Both the position numbers and the translations under genes were made by a program. Positions 1 to 11,013 of a DNA stretch of 56,698 bases are shown piece after piece. Positions within the stretch are counted from its first letter, which is position 1; each line of letters starts with the position of its first letter. The notes under the pieces were generated by a model, which made no database searches, had not been told where the DNA came from, and saw nothing but the letters and a program-made list of their open reading frames with translations. Source of the DNA: a virus; IMG/VR virus record IMGVR_UViG_3300044646_000655, positions 1-56,698 of that record; one strand, written 5' to 3'.

Positions 1-1
1 A

Positions 2-3000
2 TACGAACAACTAAGTTCTAATCCAGAATTTTCCGCAATGTTTGGAAGTAAGACTGAATTTGAAAACTTCATGACTGAAAATCCAGACGCTAATGATATA
101 TTGAAAGAAGCATTCGATGTCAATCCGATAGAGATGGACTTAAAAAAAAAAGAAGAAACAGAAAGTTTTACTTCTCCATCTCCTTCGGTTGGTCAAACGA
201 TTGAAAATGTCGATGTTGCACCTCAGCCAGTTGCCCAAACGCCCCAATTGGGAGTTCAAGATAACAATATCAATAGGCAGCCGGACCCATACTTAAATAA
301 TTTAAGAAATAGTCTACAGACTCAGATAGAAAAAATTTCTAAAAACCAAAGCCCATTCGGTGCTTTTATGGAGATTCAGAAACTTTCTAAAAGTGCTGAG
401 TACCAAAAGTATAAAAATGCTGGTAAATTAGATGACCTTTTGGGTTCTTTGAATACATCATTCAACGATGTATTCTTACAGAATCCTTCGTATTCAAGTA
501 GTTTTAATACTCCTAACGCCAAAAAGGATTTGGAGAATATTGGTATCACATCAAAGGTATCGGTTGGTAAAGGTCCTGTAAAGACTCCTTTGCAAATGGC
601 CTCAGAACAAACTCAAGCAGATTTAGATTACAAAAGAAAACAAGAAATCGAAGCTAGATTATATAGTGGTGGAGACATTGCTCAAAGAGGTAAACCTGGT
701 TACAGAGTAGAGCAAGAAGCAAAACAAAAAGAAAATGCTGAGAATATTCAAGCACAGATAAAAGCACCCAAAGAGACGTTGTCTCAAGCGTATGCTACTG
801 ACTTTATGGGAAGAAGAGTTGAGAAGTCAGAGAGTAGAATGGAAGAGGCTGATGAGCAAATTCAACCATTGGTAAATGACTTGCGTGACTATGTTTACTT
901 GAATCAACAAAGAGCAACATCTCAAGGTGATCAAGAGTCTGATGAATTCGCTAGGCAAAATTTGGCAAACAAAATTTACGATAAAGTAAAAGATAATATC
1001 GTTCCAGAAATCCTATCTGATTTTAAAGATAACTACGATGATTTAAACAAAGAAGGTGTTTTCTTTAGAAGAGATATCGATGGGTTTGTTGATGTTGATA
1101 ATGGTTATATTGCCGATAAAATAGATAAGTACTTCTTGGGTAAAGAACCAGGAGAAAAAGGATATATTCCAAATACTCCAGAGGGTAATGAGTACAGATA
1201 TCAATTAAGAGGTATTATCGAGGGTCGATTGAGGGCTGAGTATCGGGCTCAGATAGACAAAAGAGTAATAGAAAAAGAGTTAGGTAAATTTAGTGCTTCT
1301 ACAGATGAAAAAGAAGTAGAGAACTCTATACTATTAATTAAAAATGATATTGAATCATCTTTAGAAAATAAACAGATGGAGTTCCAAAAGAACTTAGAGT
1401 CTGAAATAAAAGAAAGAACGAAGTATTTTGCAGAGCAAAAAAGTTTAATTGTTCCAGAAAACTTTGACACACCTGAGCAATATAATTTGGCAGCTCAGAA
1501 CTATAACGATGAACTTGCTGCTTACAATACTGAGGTAACTAATAAAATTGCACAATTTGGCGAAGAGTTTTCCAAGTTTCAAAAACTTAAAAAAGATGAG
1601 TATTCTCAGCGTTTAGATGAATTAGGAACTATTTTTCAAAATAGAACTTCTGAGGAATTTAAAGAATACAATAAAAAAGCATTAGAGGTTCTAAATAAGT
1701 ACAAGCAAAGTCAAGTAGATAAGAATGCATTTGATTTTACTGATGGCAGTAAAATTATGATGCTTGGAGACTTTGTTCAGTCTTCTCTAGCTAACTTTAT
1801 GAGATCATCTCTTGAGATGTCTGGTGTCAAAGATTTAGATATCGGATTCGTCAATAGAACAATTAATGATATGGCCACTTTTGCTAGTGGTAATGCTTAT
1901 GCTGGTAATAGTTTATCAAATGCTCGTTCTTTCTCAGAAGGCTTTGGTGCTTTTGCCCAACAGATGATTGACCAATTACCGACAATTGGTGGTGGTGCAC
2001 TCGCTACTTATTTAACTGGTAATCCTTACTTGGCTAGTACGTTTCTTATGTACACAGATATGGCAAGGGAAAGCGTGTCTGTTAGAGACGAGATTTTAAA
2101 TGGTGGAGGTAGTGTTGCTGATGCTGATCGTGCATCTAAAAGAATAGCACAAGCACATTTAGGTATGATGCCATTCTACTTTGCACAAGGTTCACTCTTG
2201 TTTGGTAATAAGGTTGGTTCTACTGCCTTTTGGAAGAATTACTTAAAAGCAACTCCTCTTGAGTATGGAGTAGAATTAACCCAAGAGATTATACAGCAAT
2301 ATACTAGTGACAAAGAGACAGGTAAATTAACTATACAATCGGTAAATCCAACAACAGGTGAAGTAGAGACAAGGGATAAGACTATGTTGGAGTATTTGGC
2401 TACAACAGGAAAAGATTTAGCAATAGATGTTTTACCTACTGTGGCAACCTTCGGTGGCGTTCAAGCAAGAGGTGAAACTACAAGGGCACTAAAGGTAGAA
2501 AGTGATTATGCAGACGTAAGTAAATTCCTAGGAGACTCTCATCAATTGGATTACTTCAATGATTTGTATTCAGTTATGGGTGAAAATGCTGCGTATGCAC
2601 TTCCTGATATGTTACGTTTTAGAGGTGAAATAACTCAGCAGCAATACGATGACTTAAAGAATAAACTTCCGAACTATATTCAGAAAATCCAAGAGGTACA
2701 AGATGCTGGTATTTTGAATTTAGATGATTCTAGATATTATTTGAATCGTCTACAAGAGAAAGAAATGTTAGAGCAGAAATTAAAAACTGCTCGGACTCAG
2801 ACATCTAAAAACGCAACACAAATCAAACTAGATGAGGTAAATCAAAATATAGATGATGTTATAAAGGGTAAGGAGTTATCTTATACTAAGATTTCATTTG
2901 CCAATGGAATGTCTGTAGTTTTAGACAATAAGCAAGTAGATGGTTATCTCAATAACTTAGAAAACCCTATTGCTAGAGTATTGACTAATGAATTTAGAGA

Positions 3001-6000
3001 TGGTAATGGTAAAGCAAAACCAATTGCTACTTTGCAGACCGATGATGCGAAGTTGAATAAGAAATTAAATAAGTTGTTTGATCTCAAGAAAGAAAGAGAA
3101 GGAGAGCAAACTGTTGAAGGTGTGGACTTAAAAGTAGAAAATAAGATTGACTTTAACAACGATGATAATATTCAAGATATTGCTAAAGAAAACAATTTAG
3201 ATGAGGCTGTTGTTCAGTCTCGATTTAACCAGGCAAAGAATGCTCAAGCTGTTCTAAATGAGAAAATGAGTGGTGTTGAGATAGTTTTGTTAGCAGATAA
3301 AGACTTTAAGGCATTGATGCCTAAGGTTGGAGGAAATGTTAATTCTAATGGAAACTTTGCATACACTTATGATAAAAAGACTAAGAGGTATAAAGCACAG
3401 ATACAAATTAATTTAGATAAATCAAACTCTAGAACTATAAATCACGAGTTAACACACGCCTTGCTTTTACAGAAGTTTGGTGAAGATGTATTGGCATTCC
3501 AAGATTTTCGCCAAGGGTTAACTAAGGTGATGAAGAATAGCGACATAAAAAACTTAGAGGAGTTTACTAGTCAGTATAATGAGTTAGATAAGTTTGAAGA
3601 GTTTATGGCTGAGGCTGCTGGTTTGTTGTCTCAAGAGTACGAGGGTTCGGTCTCAGATCTTAAGAAGAGCAAATTACAAAATATAGCATCTTACATCTCA
3701 AAGTATGTATCTAACTTAACCGGAGGTACTGTTAATCTATTTAGAGATTTAAATAATACCGATGCTGCAATAGAGTTCTTTAATACTTTGTCTCAGAAGA
3801 CAAATGCTACTCAAGAGACTCCTGTAGTAACGCCTGAGACCCAAGAAACCACAGTTACTCCAATGGAGAGTAAGTCTCAGCAAACACCCGAAGTCACTAC
3901 TCAACAAGAACAAATAACACAATCAATATATGAAAACAAACCAAGAAGAGAAATTTCCGACTTTGGAGGAATTTCAGAAGAACAATCCCTTTTACCAACG
4001 AGCGGCAGCAAGATTGGCATTTCGGGAGAAAAGGCGGCTTATGCGGCAAGAAGAGTTAGCACAGGAGAACGAAAAACAGGAAGCGTCCAAGAAGAAATAA
4101 AGGCTTTTAGGGCAATCCAAAGAGGAGAAAAACCCGATGCTGAGTATCTAAGAGAATGGGCCAAGAACAACAACTTTTTTATTGAAAGAAAGGAGTTGGA
4201 CAAAATGATTACCAAAAATAAACTCAAAGAACTTCCAGAAGGTACAGAATCTAGAGTTTTCCTTGGGTCTCAGAAAAACTTTGTTTACAAAATATCGAAT
4301 GGTAGTAAAATGGCTGCTACTTGGAATGATGTTTTCAAGAGAATAGCAGCTCATAATTTCTTGTTTCCTGATACCTCTTATGAGATTATGGGTTTTACCG
4401 ATATAGGTGATAATCTAGGTATGGTATTGAAGCAAGAATATATTCCTCACGAAACAGGATTAAATCAAGATGAGGTTTATGATTTAATGACCGCAAATGG
4501 CTTCGATACCAACCCTAAAGAAAAATGGAGAATGGAGGGTAGGAATAAGACATTAGGAGTTGTAATTGATGATTTACATTCTGGAAACGTAGTTAGGGAC
4601 TTGGATAGAAATCAAGAACCTGCTTTTATTGATCCATATATAACATTTTTACCCGATAGTTATTTAGAAAAACTAATCGAAAAGAATATCGATGAGGAAT
4701 TTTCAAAAGATACTGAATTAGAAAGTATCGCAATAAAGACAACAACACCACAAGAAGAAATAACTCCTACAGAAACGATTGAAGAAGCAGGAGAAATGAA
4801 TGAAGGGACAAAACCTTTTATTGAACAACCTATCGAAATAGATGTTGACATCTTAAGCAAATCTCAGTTGGGCCAAGAAATTAATATACCTTCAGAACAA
4901 TTATTAGGAGGTAAACAAGTAGATGTAATTGCCGAACTAAGAAAATTTAAAGAAGACAATGGTAGAAATCCAAAAGTTTGGTTTTGGATGGCTGATCAAT
5001 TAAAAAGAGGGATGTATGAAAACCCAAAAACTGGTGTTACACATTTCTTAGAGGGTGGTTATAATTTTGCTAATGACCCTAAAAATGTTGAAAATGAAGA
5101 AATTTGGGCAACTGGTTTAGATGAGAAATTATTAAATACAAGACTTCCTGCTACAGATTTTATTTGGTTAATGGCTGGGTCTCCGAATACATCTTTTAAC
5201 TTTTCTAAAGGTACAAGTAAAGCATTAGTCAAAGAAATTGAAGCAGGTCTTAAAAACAATATAGGGAAGACAATAGAAGGTGTATCGATAAATAATGGAA
5301 CATTTGATGAGTTTGTAAAAATTGCTGAAAAAATGCTACCATCAAATGTTAAGAAATGGGATAGTTTTTTAAGTGCAATCAAAAATCCTAATATGATTGA
5401 AACTTCTGCAAGAAAAACATTCGCAGAAACATTACTTCACGAGGGTGGCGATAAAAAAATTACATTACCATTTCAGCAATTTGTACATCAAGAGTTAGGT
5501 GTCCCCACTTTAAAAGAATTTTTACCACTAGTTAGAGAACCATTTCTGATTGAAAATGATTTCAAAAATGGAGATATGGGTATTTTACTTAAACCTAATG
5601 GTAAAGTAAAATTCAATAGTGGCTCACACGATACTTATCAAAATGCTATTTTAGGGGAGGTTGTTGGTTTCCCAAATAGAAAAATAAATGTAAAAGAAGT
5701 TTTACCTAAAAAAGCATTAGAGGTTATTTCGAAAGAAACTAATCTGCCTTTGGAAAAACCAAGTGAGCCAGCAATTATCAAAACTGCTGTTGGTGATTTG
5801 GGTAAGGTTTATGCGGCAGAGGATTTGAATACTTTTTTAAGTAAATCTCAGAAAGTTCGTTCGGAAAAATCTAGTGGTACAACTCAAGTCGCTACTACTA
5901 CTGGCTCTTATATAAAAGCTGCTAATTTAATTAAGGACATCCAAGGGGACGTTTTGGACTATGGGGCAGGATTGGGTCTCGGAACAGACGCAATGTCAAA

Positions 6001-9000
6001 TACTCTAGGACGTAAGGTAGATTCATTTGAACCTAATCCTGAAAGATGGCAAGGTAAAGAAGAAGCAACATTTACTAGTTCTGAAGATATAAATAAAAAA
6101 TACGATGGTATTGTTTCTTTAAATGTATTAAATGTTGTACCTAAAGATATCAGAGACGCAATCGTTACAGACATCTATGAGAAGTTAAATGTTGGCGGTA
6201 AGGCAGTAATTAGCACAAGAGGGTGGAATGGTGATGTCAAAGCGGCTAAGAATGCTGTTCTTGGTCCAGAAGAAAAAAGTCTTATTATAACTAGAAAACA
6301 AGGCGGTAAAGATGTAGAAGTATTTCAAAAAGGTTTCGATGGTAATGAATTAGTTGATTATGTTAAAGAGTTATTGGGTGATAAAGTAAATGTCGTTAAA
6401 AATAATACTTTTGGAAAAAGTGGTGTTATTATTACTAAGCAGCAAGAGTTCACTTCTAAATCACAACTAGATGCCAATCAGATTAATGCTGAGTTCAATC
6501 AAATAACTAATCAAGGTGGTTCGGTCTCAGATGCATTAGATAATCTTATTGACATGGGCTATGGTAAGAAAGACATCCAAGAACAACTTGGTAAGAATAC
6601 AATAAGTGATGACTTTTATAACCAAAGAATAACTCAAAAAGGATTCGAAGCATTTGAGAAAATCAGAGATACTTTTGCAGATAGAAAAACCAATCTAATA
6701 ACAGAGATTGAAAATATGTCCGGGATGGACATTGCAGATATTAGAGCAGACCTAAAGCAGAACGGATACAATGACGTAGAAATATTCAATGCGATGGTTA
6801 GTGGTGACTTTGCACTTAATGAAGATTTAGAAAATGTTTTCGGTGCTGAGTTTAGAAAGACTATCGCCAATCTTTTCGAAAGAGAGGGTGAAGTTGCTAA
6901 TTTAGAGTTCTTAGAAGACTTGACTGAAGAAGGTAGAGCATTAAAATCTACTCATAAATTAGGAGATATTGCAGGAATGTTCCAAGAGTCTGGTTTGGTG
7001 TTCGCAGATGCCTCTGTGATGATTGAGTATCTGATGAGTCAAATGGCATTGCCAACAGAAGTAGCGGCCAAAGAAATGCGTAGACAACTAGGTGAATTAC
7101 TTGATAAGTTAAAACAAGCACCTGGAATGTTCGAAAAAGAGGTCGAACTGAAAGAAGACTTGTTGAGATATTCTAATCTTTTGAGTTTCGCAGGTAGAAT
7201 ATTGGCTACAGGTCGTAACCTATTCCCTAAGTCTATGGCTTCTCTAATAGAGCAAAGTTTGGCTAAAGAGGGAATTGTCTTGACTCAGAAACAAAAAGAA
7301 ACACTTGCAGGTCTTGTTGCTGATTTTAATACTGCTACGGCTACAGAAAAGCAAGCACAAACTGAACTAAACAATGGAGACTTGTCTGACCAGGCTTTTC
7401 AAGCGTATCAAGCAGCACAGAAAAACTTAGGTTTGGCAAATGTTCGCCTTATGCAGTTCTTGAATAATAGAAAGCCAACATATTGGAATGAGGTATTAAC
7501 CTCTGGTGGTAGTAGAGGTTTGTTAAATTTAAGTACTGTTGTGTTGAGTATAACTTCGAACATAGAAAACTTATTGTATAGTTCATACGACCCAAATGGT
7601 ATTGCGATCAGAAAACTCAGAGATAGTTTTAAGGATGGAATAGCAGGAAATACTCTTAGCTTTAACAATTGGCGTTTGGCTTATTCTTTATCTAGAAGAA
7701 ATTCATTGAATGAAATGAATTTAATGGCTAAGTATGGTGCATTGGGTTCGGTTTCAGATAAAAACTTCGATAGTTTTGGTACTGTAAACTTCTTCCGTGA
7801 GCCTCAAATTGTTTACAAATGGGTTATTACTCAGATGGAAAAATTGTCAGGAAAACAAGCAGCAAATATGACTGACGAAGAGTTTGTAGATGCTATGGAC
7901 TTAACCTTACAAAGAATGAACAATCAAGCAGATCCGAAAGTAAGAAGTGGTAAAACTTATAATATTGCTAAAGCAATGTTTATGAGCACTTTGGGTATTG
8001 GCTCGCAAGTTACAGAAGGTGTCGGACGTACTATGGCATATGGTGGTGATATACTTTTTGGAAAGTTGGCTGCAACAAGAGCAATGCTTGACTACTTTAG
8101 CAATATAAACAATGAGAAATTCTCTCAAGGTTTATTTGAAAACTTTTTAGACGGTAAAAAAGACTTAAGTAAAGAGTCAATGCGTTCTATGATATCTATT
8201 ATGTCTACTTATGCAGAATTAAATTCTAAATTCGAACAAGCTGGTTTGAAGAGAGTATTTATGAATGACAATGGAGTAAGTAAGATGATTGGTAAGGGTA
8301 GAATGGGACTGAAGCAGAAAGTTCGTCAACTTGGGGCTCAGATTAACAAAGGCGAGGAGAAGAAATTATCACTTGCCGCTGTTAAAAAACAAGCATACCA
8401 AGTTGGTGATGTTGCATTTTGGACTCTTATGCCATTTATAAAAGTTCCTACTAACTTCTTGGGTTCTGCAATAAGTAAAACTGTTCCTTTTGTATCGATG
8501 CCTAAATATGTATTTAAGGAGTTTTCATATAGAAGAGAACTAGCTGAATTCAATAAAAAATATCCAGAAGGTAAAAAAATATCTGATAATAAGAAAAAAG
8601 CCTATGAGACAGCAAAAGTAGATTTATTCTTGAAGAAAAGGGATTTGAATAATAGTGCTGCTGAGGTTATAACTAGTATTGAGTTGAGCGTTATATCAAT
8701 GATGGCTTATGCTTCTGGTGCTTTATTGACCGGAGGTTCTCCAGAAAAAGAAAAAGAACTCAAGAAAAACGGATTAAAGGGTAACTCAATAAATTGGAGT
8801 TTGTTCTCTGAATTTATTGCTGCCGCCTTGAGGAATGAAGACTTGAAGAATTTCGCAGTTAAGAGAGGCGGTGTAGTTAAAAAAGGTGATAAAGTAATGT
8901 CTCTTGGTAACGCTGGTTTTATGGGGTATTCTATGGGGCTTTGGGGTTCTGTTTTAGACTCTGTAAAAGAAGGTAAAAATTCTAATATAGTAGAGGTAAT

Positions 9001-10039
9001 GAATCCAGAGAGTGGTATCATAGGTGTTATGATGTATCAGATGTTTGGAAATGGTGTACAAAACCTACCGATGTTACAAGGTGTTGCTCGTGTTGGACAG
9101 TTACTCAAGGAAGATAAATCTGAAAACAAATTTGAAGAATTTACTAGTGGTACATTGAGTACTTCTTTGGCTACTTTTTTCCCTTCGTTTGGTTCATTTA
9201 AAAGCAAAGCAGAGGCAGAGAATATTCAAACCATAAGTGATATAAATACACAATCAGAAGAGTTTAATTTACCTACTTCACTTGGTAGAGTTTCATTGGG
9301 TGTAGTTCAAAAGTTAAGTCGAAATGTTCCTTTTGATGCTGGCTATAATCCATATTACAAGGCCGCAATAGGTATCATGGGAGAGGACTTAAGCAATAGA
9401 GTTACTTTTTCAGAACCTGGCAGTTGGGAGTCTTATGTAGAGGCCATGTTTAACCCATTCCAATTTAGAAGGTGGTCTCCGGGTCTCAGAGAAAATGAAG
9501 ATTCTAGATTATACGAACACTCTACATTCATACAGAGTAATTTAATCAAGTATGCTGAAATGTATAAACTAATAACAGGTAGAACCTATGATTATACATA
9601 CGAAGGTAAAACTTCAGATTTCTACACTATGATGACTATGCCTGTTAAGAATGAATTAGAGTACGATGGAACAGGTATTGTCACAAAGTATTCTGATGTC
9701 AACACACCAAATAAGTTTAAATACTCTTTGCCTAATGATTTGTATCGTGAAGAACTAAGAAAAAGAGGTGAGATTATGTTCTCGAATACTCAGAATCTAA
9801 GAAATGTATTTGAAAATTTAAACGCAAGTATAAAGTTCAATGCATTCTTAGATAATACGGAACTAGTCAAAGATGATATAGTCAAGGCTTTTGAAGCCTA
9901 CAGAGCTAATATTCAAGCGGCAAATGATGGGTGGAAGAGTGACTATACAACCAATAGAGAGAAGAAATATCTCAAGATTATGTATGACAGAGGTGTTATA
10001 GATGCTGAACCTTTAAAGAGAGTCGGAATTTTGGAATAA
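2..10039 (+). CDS. Giant polyvalent virion protein (5' end outside window)
   Basis: The frame is open to the left edge and the codons before the first ATG (38) read as normal protein, so the N-terminus is missing. Residues are counted from 38. The first 560 or so residues are charged and helical. Hydrophobic stretches lie near 635-680 and 706-728. A zinc-protease motif HELTH is at 1136-1140 with a possible third ligand in EEFMAEAAG (E1192). A degenerate protein-kinase-like region near 1410-1530 has VYKI, IDDLHSGNVV and FIDPY, as in kinase domains of polyvalent proteins. A Rossmann methyltransferase-like domain near 1965-2140 has LDYGAGLGLG and NVLNVVP. The remaining 1,200 residues are helical with a hydrophobic segment near 2886. 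Fused enzyme domains in one long phage protein are typical of polyvalent proteins thought to be injected with the DNA; the injection role here is inference. It leads the plus-strand structural block. Domain calls are from motifs only. Confidence 0.8.
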   Translation, partial: YEQLSSNPEFSAMFGSKTEFENFMTENPDANDILKEAFDVNPIEMDLKKKEETESFTSPSPSVGQTIENVDVAPQPVAQTPQLGVQDNNINRQPDPYLNNLRNSLQTQIEKISKNQSPFGAFMEIQKLSKSAEYQKYKNAGKLDDLLGSLNTSFNDVFLQNPSYSSSFNTPNAKKDLENIGITSKVSVGKGPVKTPLQMASEQTQADLDYKRKQEIEARLYSGGDIAQRGKPGYRVEQEAKQKENAENIQAQIKAPKETLSQAYATDFMGRRVEKSESRMEEADEQIQPLVNDLRDYVYLNQQRATSQGDQESDEFARQNLANKIYDKVKDNIVPEILSDFKDNYDDLNKEGVFFRRDIDGFVDVDNGYIADKIDKYFLGKEPGEKGYIPNTPEGNEYRYQLRGIIEGRLRAEYRAQIDKRVIEKELGKFSASTDEKEVENSILLIKNDIESSLENKQMEFQKNLESEIKERTKYFAEQKSLIVPENFDTPEQYNLAAQNYNDELAAYNTEVTNKIAQFGEEFSKFQKLKKDEYSQRLDELGTIFQNRTSEEFKEYNKKALEVLNKYKQSQVDKNAFDFTDGSKIMMLGDFVQSSLANFMRSSLEMSGVKDLDIGFVNRTINDMATFASGNAYAGNSLSNARSFSEGFGAFAQQMIDQLPTIGGGALATYLTGNPYLASTFLMYTDMARESVSVRDEILNGGGSVADADRASKRIAQAHLGMMPFYFAQGSLLFGNKVGSTAFWKNYLKATPLEYGVELTQEIIQQYTSDKETGKLTIQSVNPTTGEVETRDKTMLEYLATTGKDLAIDVLPTVATFGGVQARGETTRALKVESDYADVSKFLGDSHQLDYFNDLYSVMGENAAYALPDMLRFRGEITQQQYDDLKNKLPNYIQKIQEVQDAGILNLDDSRYYLNRLQEKEMLEQKLKTARTQTSKNATQIKLDEVNQNIDDVIKGKELSYTKISFANGMSVVLDNKQVDGYLNNLENPIARVLTNEFRDGNGKAKPIATLQTDDAKLNKKLNKLFDLKKEREGEQTVEGVDLKVENKIDFNNDDNIQDIAKENNLDEAVVQSRFNQAKNAQAVLNEKMSGVEIVLLADKDFKALMPKVGGNVNSNGNFAYTYDKKTKRYKAQIQINLDKSNSRTINHELTHALLLQKFGEDVLAFQDFRQGLTKVMKNSDIKNLEEFTSQYNELDKFEEFMAEAAGLLSQEYEGSVSDLKKSKLQNIASYISKYVSNLTGGTVNLFRDLNNTDAAIEFFNTLSQKTNATQETPVVTPETQETTVTPMESKSQQTPEVTTQQEQITQSIYENKPRREISDFGGISEEQSLLPTSGSKIGISGEKAAYAARRVSTGERKTGSVQEEIKAFRAIQRGEKPDAEYLREWAKNNNFFIERKELDKMITKNKLKELPEGTESRVFLGSQKNFVYKISNGSKMAATWNDVFKRIAAHNFLFPDTSYEIMGFTDIGDNLGMVLKQEYIPHETGLNQDEVYDLMTANGFDTNPKEKWRMEGRNKTLGVVIDDLHSGNVVRDLDRNQEPAFIDPYITFLPDSYLEKLIEKNIDEEFSKDTELESIAIKTTTPQEEITPTETIEEAGEMNEGTKPFIEQPIEIDVDILSKSQLGQEINIPSEQLLGGKQVDVIAELRKFKEDNGRNPKVWFWMADQLKRGMYENPKTGVTHFLEGGYNFANDPKNVENEEIWATGLDEKLLNTRLPATDFIWLMAGSPNTSFNFSKGTSKALVKEIEAGLKNNIGKTIEGVSINNGTFDEFVKIAEKMLPSNVKKWDSFLSAIKNPNMIETSARKTFAETLLHEGGDKKITLPFQQFVHQELGVPTLKEFLPLVREPFLIENDFKNGDMGILLKPNGKVKFNSGSHDTYQNAILGEVVGFPNRKINVKEVLPKKALEVISKETNLPLEKPSEPAIIKTAVGDLGKVYAAEDLNTFLSKSQKVRSEKSSGTTQVATTTGSYIKAANLIKDIQGDVLDYGAGLGLGTDAMSNTLGRKVDSFEPNPERWQGKEEATFTSSEDINKKYDGIVSLNVLNVVPKDIRDAIVTDIYEKLNVGGKAVISTRGWNGDVKAAKNAVLGPEEKSLIITRKQGGKDVEVFQKGFDGNELVDYVKELLGDKVNVVKNNTFGKSGVIITKQQEFTSKSQLDANQINAEFNQITNQGGSVSDALDNLIDMGYGKKDIQEQLGKNTISDDFYNQRITQKGFEAFEKIRDTFADRKTNLITEIENMSGMDIADIRADLKQNGYNDVEIFNAMVSGDFALNEDLENVFGAEFRKTIANLFEREGEVANLEFLEDLTEEGRALKSTHKLGDIAGMFQESGLVFADASVMIEYLMSQMALPTEVAAKEMRRQLGELLDKLKQAPGMFEKEVELKEDLLRYSNLLSFAGRILATGRNLFPKSMASLIEQSLAKEGIVLTQKQKETLAGLVADFNTATATEKQAQTELNNGDLSDQAFQAYQAAQKNLGLANVRLMQFLNNRKPTYWNEVLTSGGSRGLLNLSTVVLSITSNIENLLYSSYDPNGIAIRKLRDSFKDGIAGNTLSFNNWRLAYSLSRRNSLNEMNLMAKYGALGSVSDKNFDSFGTVNFFREPQIVYKWVITQMEKLSGKQAANMTDEEFVDAMDLTLQRMNNQADPKVRSGKTYNIAKAMFMSTLGIGSQVTEGVGRTMAYGGDILFGKLAATRAMLDYFSNINNEKFSQGLFENFLDGKKDLSKESMRSMISIMSTYAELNSKFEQAGLKRVFMNDNGVSKMIGKGRMGLKQKVRQLGAQINKGEEKKLSLAAVKKQAYQVGDVAFWTLMPFIKVPTNFLGSAISKTVPFVSMPKYVFKEFSYRRELAEFNKKYPEGKKISDNKKKAYETAKVDLFLKKRDLNNSAAEVITSIELSVISMMAYASGALLTGGSPEKEKELKKNGLKGNSINWSLFSEFIAAALRNEDLKNFAVKRGGVVKKGDKVMSLGNAGFMGYSMGLWGSVLDSVKEGKNSNIVEVMNPESGIIGVMMYQMFGNGVQNLPMLQGVARVGQLLKEDKSENKFEEFTSGTLSTSLATFFPSFGSFKSKAEAENIQTISDINTQSEEFNLPTSLGRVSLGVVQKLSRNVPFDAGYNPYYKAAIGIMGEDLSNRVTFSEPGSWESYVEAMFNPFQFRRWSPGLRENEDSRLYEHSTFIQSNLIKYAEMYKLITGRTYDYTYEGKTSDFYTMMTMPVKNELEYDGTGIVTKYSDVNTPNKFKYSLPNDLYREELRKRGEIMFSNTQNLRNVFENLNASIKFNAFLDNTELVKDDIVKAFEAYRANIQAANDGWKSDYTTNREKKYLKIMYDRGVIDAEPLKRVGILE

Positions 10040-10045
10040 TTTTCG

Positions 10046-10053
10046 TAAATTTG
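10046..10053 (+). promoter_or_regulatory. Bacteroidetes-type -7 promoter element
   Basis: TAAATTTG matches the TAnnTTTG -7 consensus of Bacteroidetes housekeeping promoters. It ends four bases before the ATG at 10058, so the transcript would start about two bases before the codon. I see no TTTG at the right -33 distance, so it is a weaker candidate than the one at 17479. Confidence 0.45.
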
Positions 10054-10057
10054 AGAT

Positions 10058-10627
10058 ATGCCACTAGAATTAAAAATAGGTATTATAAATAACTCAGACA
10101 ATATCATTATAACTGATGATACTGGGGATTATAATGCCATTACTAATCCAGGAGGTTGGGGCTCACTAAATCCAGCCCATACTACACCATCTCCGGTTTC
10201 TGCTTTATCATTAGACATATATTTACCTGGAAGTACTACTTCTATAGGTGCTTCTAATCTTTTGGGAACAACCTTTTTCACTAGTACAGATCGAGCATAC
10301 AATTTGTTTACTGACCCATCAACTGTTGTTCCGACATTTATATTGCAAGATGGAGTATGGAAGTTCGTTACTACTTTTACAATTAGTAGCATACAATATG
10401 TAATTACAAAGTATGCACTTCGTACAAATGAAATTCGTTGTCAAATTGCAAAATTGGCATTGGGTGACATGGATACCAATAACTACGAAGAGGCAAAAAC
10501 TTTGTATGACAAAATGATTCAAGCATTTGAGTGTGAAGAATACATTCTTGCCCAAGATTTATATGAGGAAATCAATGATTTCTTTACTGATTGCTCTCCA
10601 TACTCAATTAATTCTTGTGGCTGCTAA
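10058..10627 (+). CDS. Structural protein of unknown function (189 aa)
   Basis: The N-terminal part is rich in Thr, Ser, Gly and Pro with short beta-like stretches (residues 1-110), as in small tail or baseplate proteins. The C-terminal third is helical and acidic (NNYEEAKTLYDKMIQAFECE) and ends in a cysteine-rich tip, CSPYSINSCGC. It starts 18 bp after the giant gene stops and is followed by a gene whose ATG overlaps its stop (TAATG at 10625), so the genes run as one operon. I do not recognise a named family. The helical end resembles a segment common in fibre-region proteins of Bacteroidetes phages, from memory only. Confidence 0.7.
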   Translation: MPLELKIGIINNSDNIIITDDTGDYNAITNPGGWGSLNPAHTTPSPVSALSLDIYLPGSTTSIGASNLLGTTFFTSTDRAYNLFTDPSTVVPTFILQDGVWKFVTTFTISSIQYVITKYALRTNEIRCQIAKLALGDMDTNNYEEAKTLYDKMIQAFECEEYILAQDLYEEINDFFTDCSPYSINSCGC

Positions 10628-11013
10628 TGACTTTTGCTACTCTATATAGTTACATTGGAACTTACTTAGCGGTTCGTAAGGCTATCGTAGAAACTGAGGC
10701 CAAAATAGAAAATGCTAAGAAGTATGACAAGCCTTGTTGTGACCTAGAAAAAAGTCAGAAGAAAGGTTTGTTTTTATTGTGGTGCTTAGAAAATATCAAT
10801 TGCTACGAGGATCAAACAGATAGATTCCTTTCTGTAGCAAACAGATGGAGTAGAAATTGTGGGGATTGCAGCGTTTCACAAGCAGAAATAGATGCATTCT
10901 TATTGACAGAAAAAGGTGATGAACTAACTTACATTTCGGGTCTCAGCGGATATCTTTTGACTCAAAATGGAACTTGGTTATTACAACAAAACGGATATCA
11001 AATTATATTATAA
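10627..11013 (+). CDS. Hypothetical structural-region protein (128 aa)
   Basis: I chose the ATG at 10627 because it overlaps the previous stop in a TAATG junction; an upstream TTG at 10615 would also be in frame. The protein is helical in its first half with several cysteines (CCDLEKSQ, NINCYEDQ, CGDCSVSQ). It ends in a repeat-like stretch, with LTYISGLSGYLLTQNG followed by TWLLQQNGYQIIL. That end resembles short beta-repeats of fibre proteins. Function unknown; position suggests a virion or fibre-assembly role. Confidence 0.65.
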   Translation: MTFATLYSYIGTYLAVRKAIVETEAKIENAKKYDKPCCDLEKSQKKGLFLLWCLENINCYEDQTDRFLSVANRWSRNCGDCSVSQAEIDAFLLTEKGDELTYISGLSGYLLTQNGTWLLQQNGYQIIL

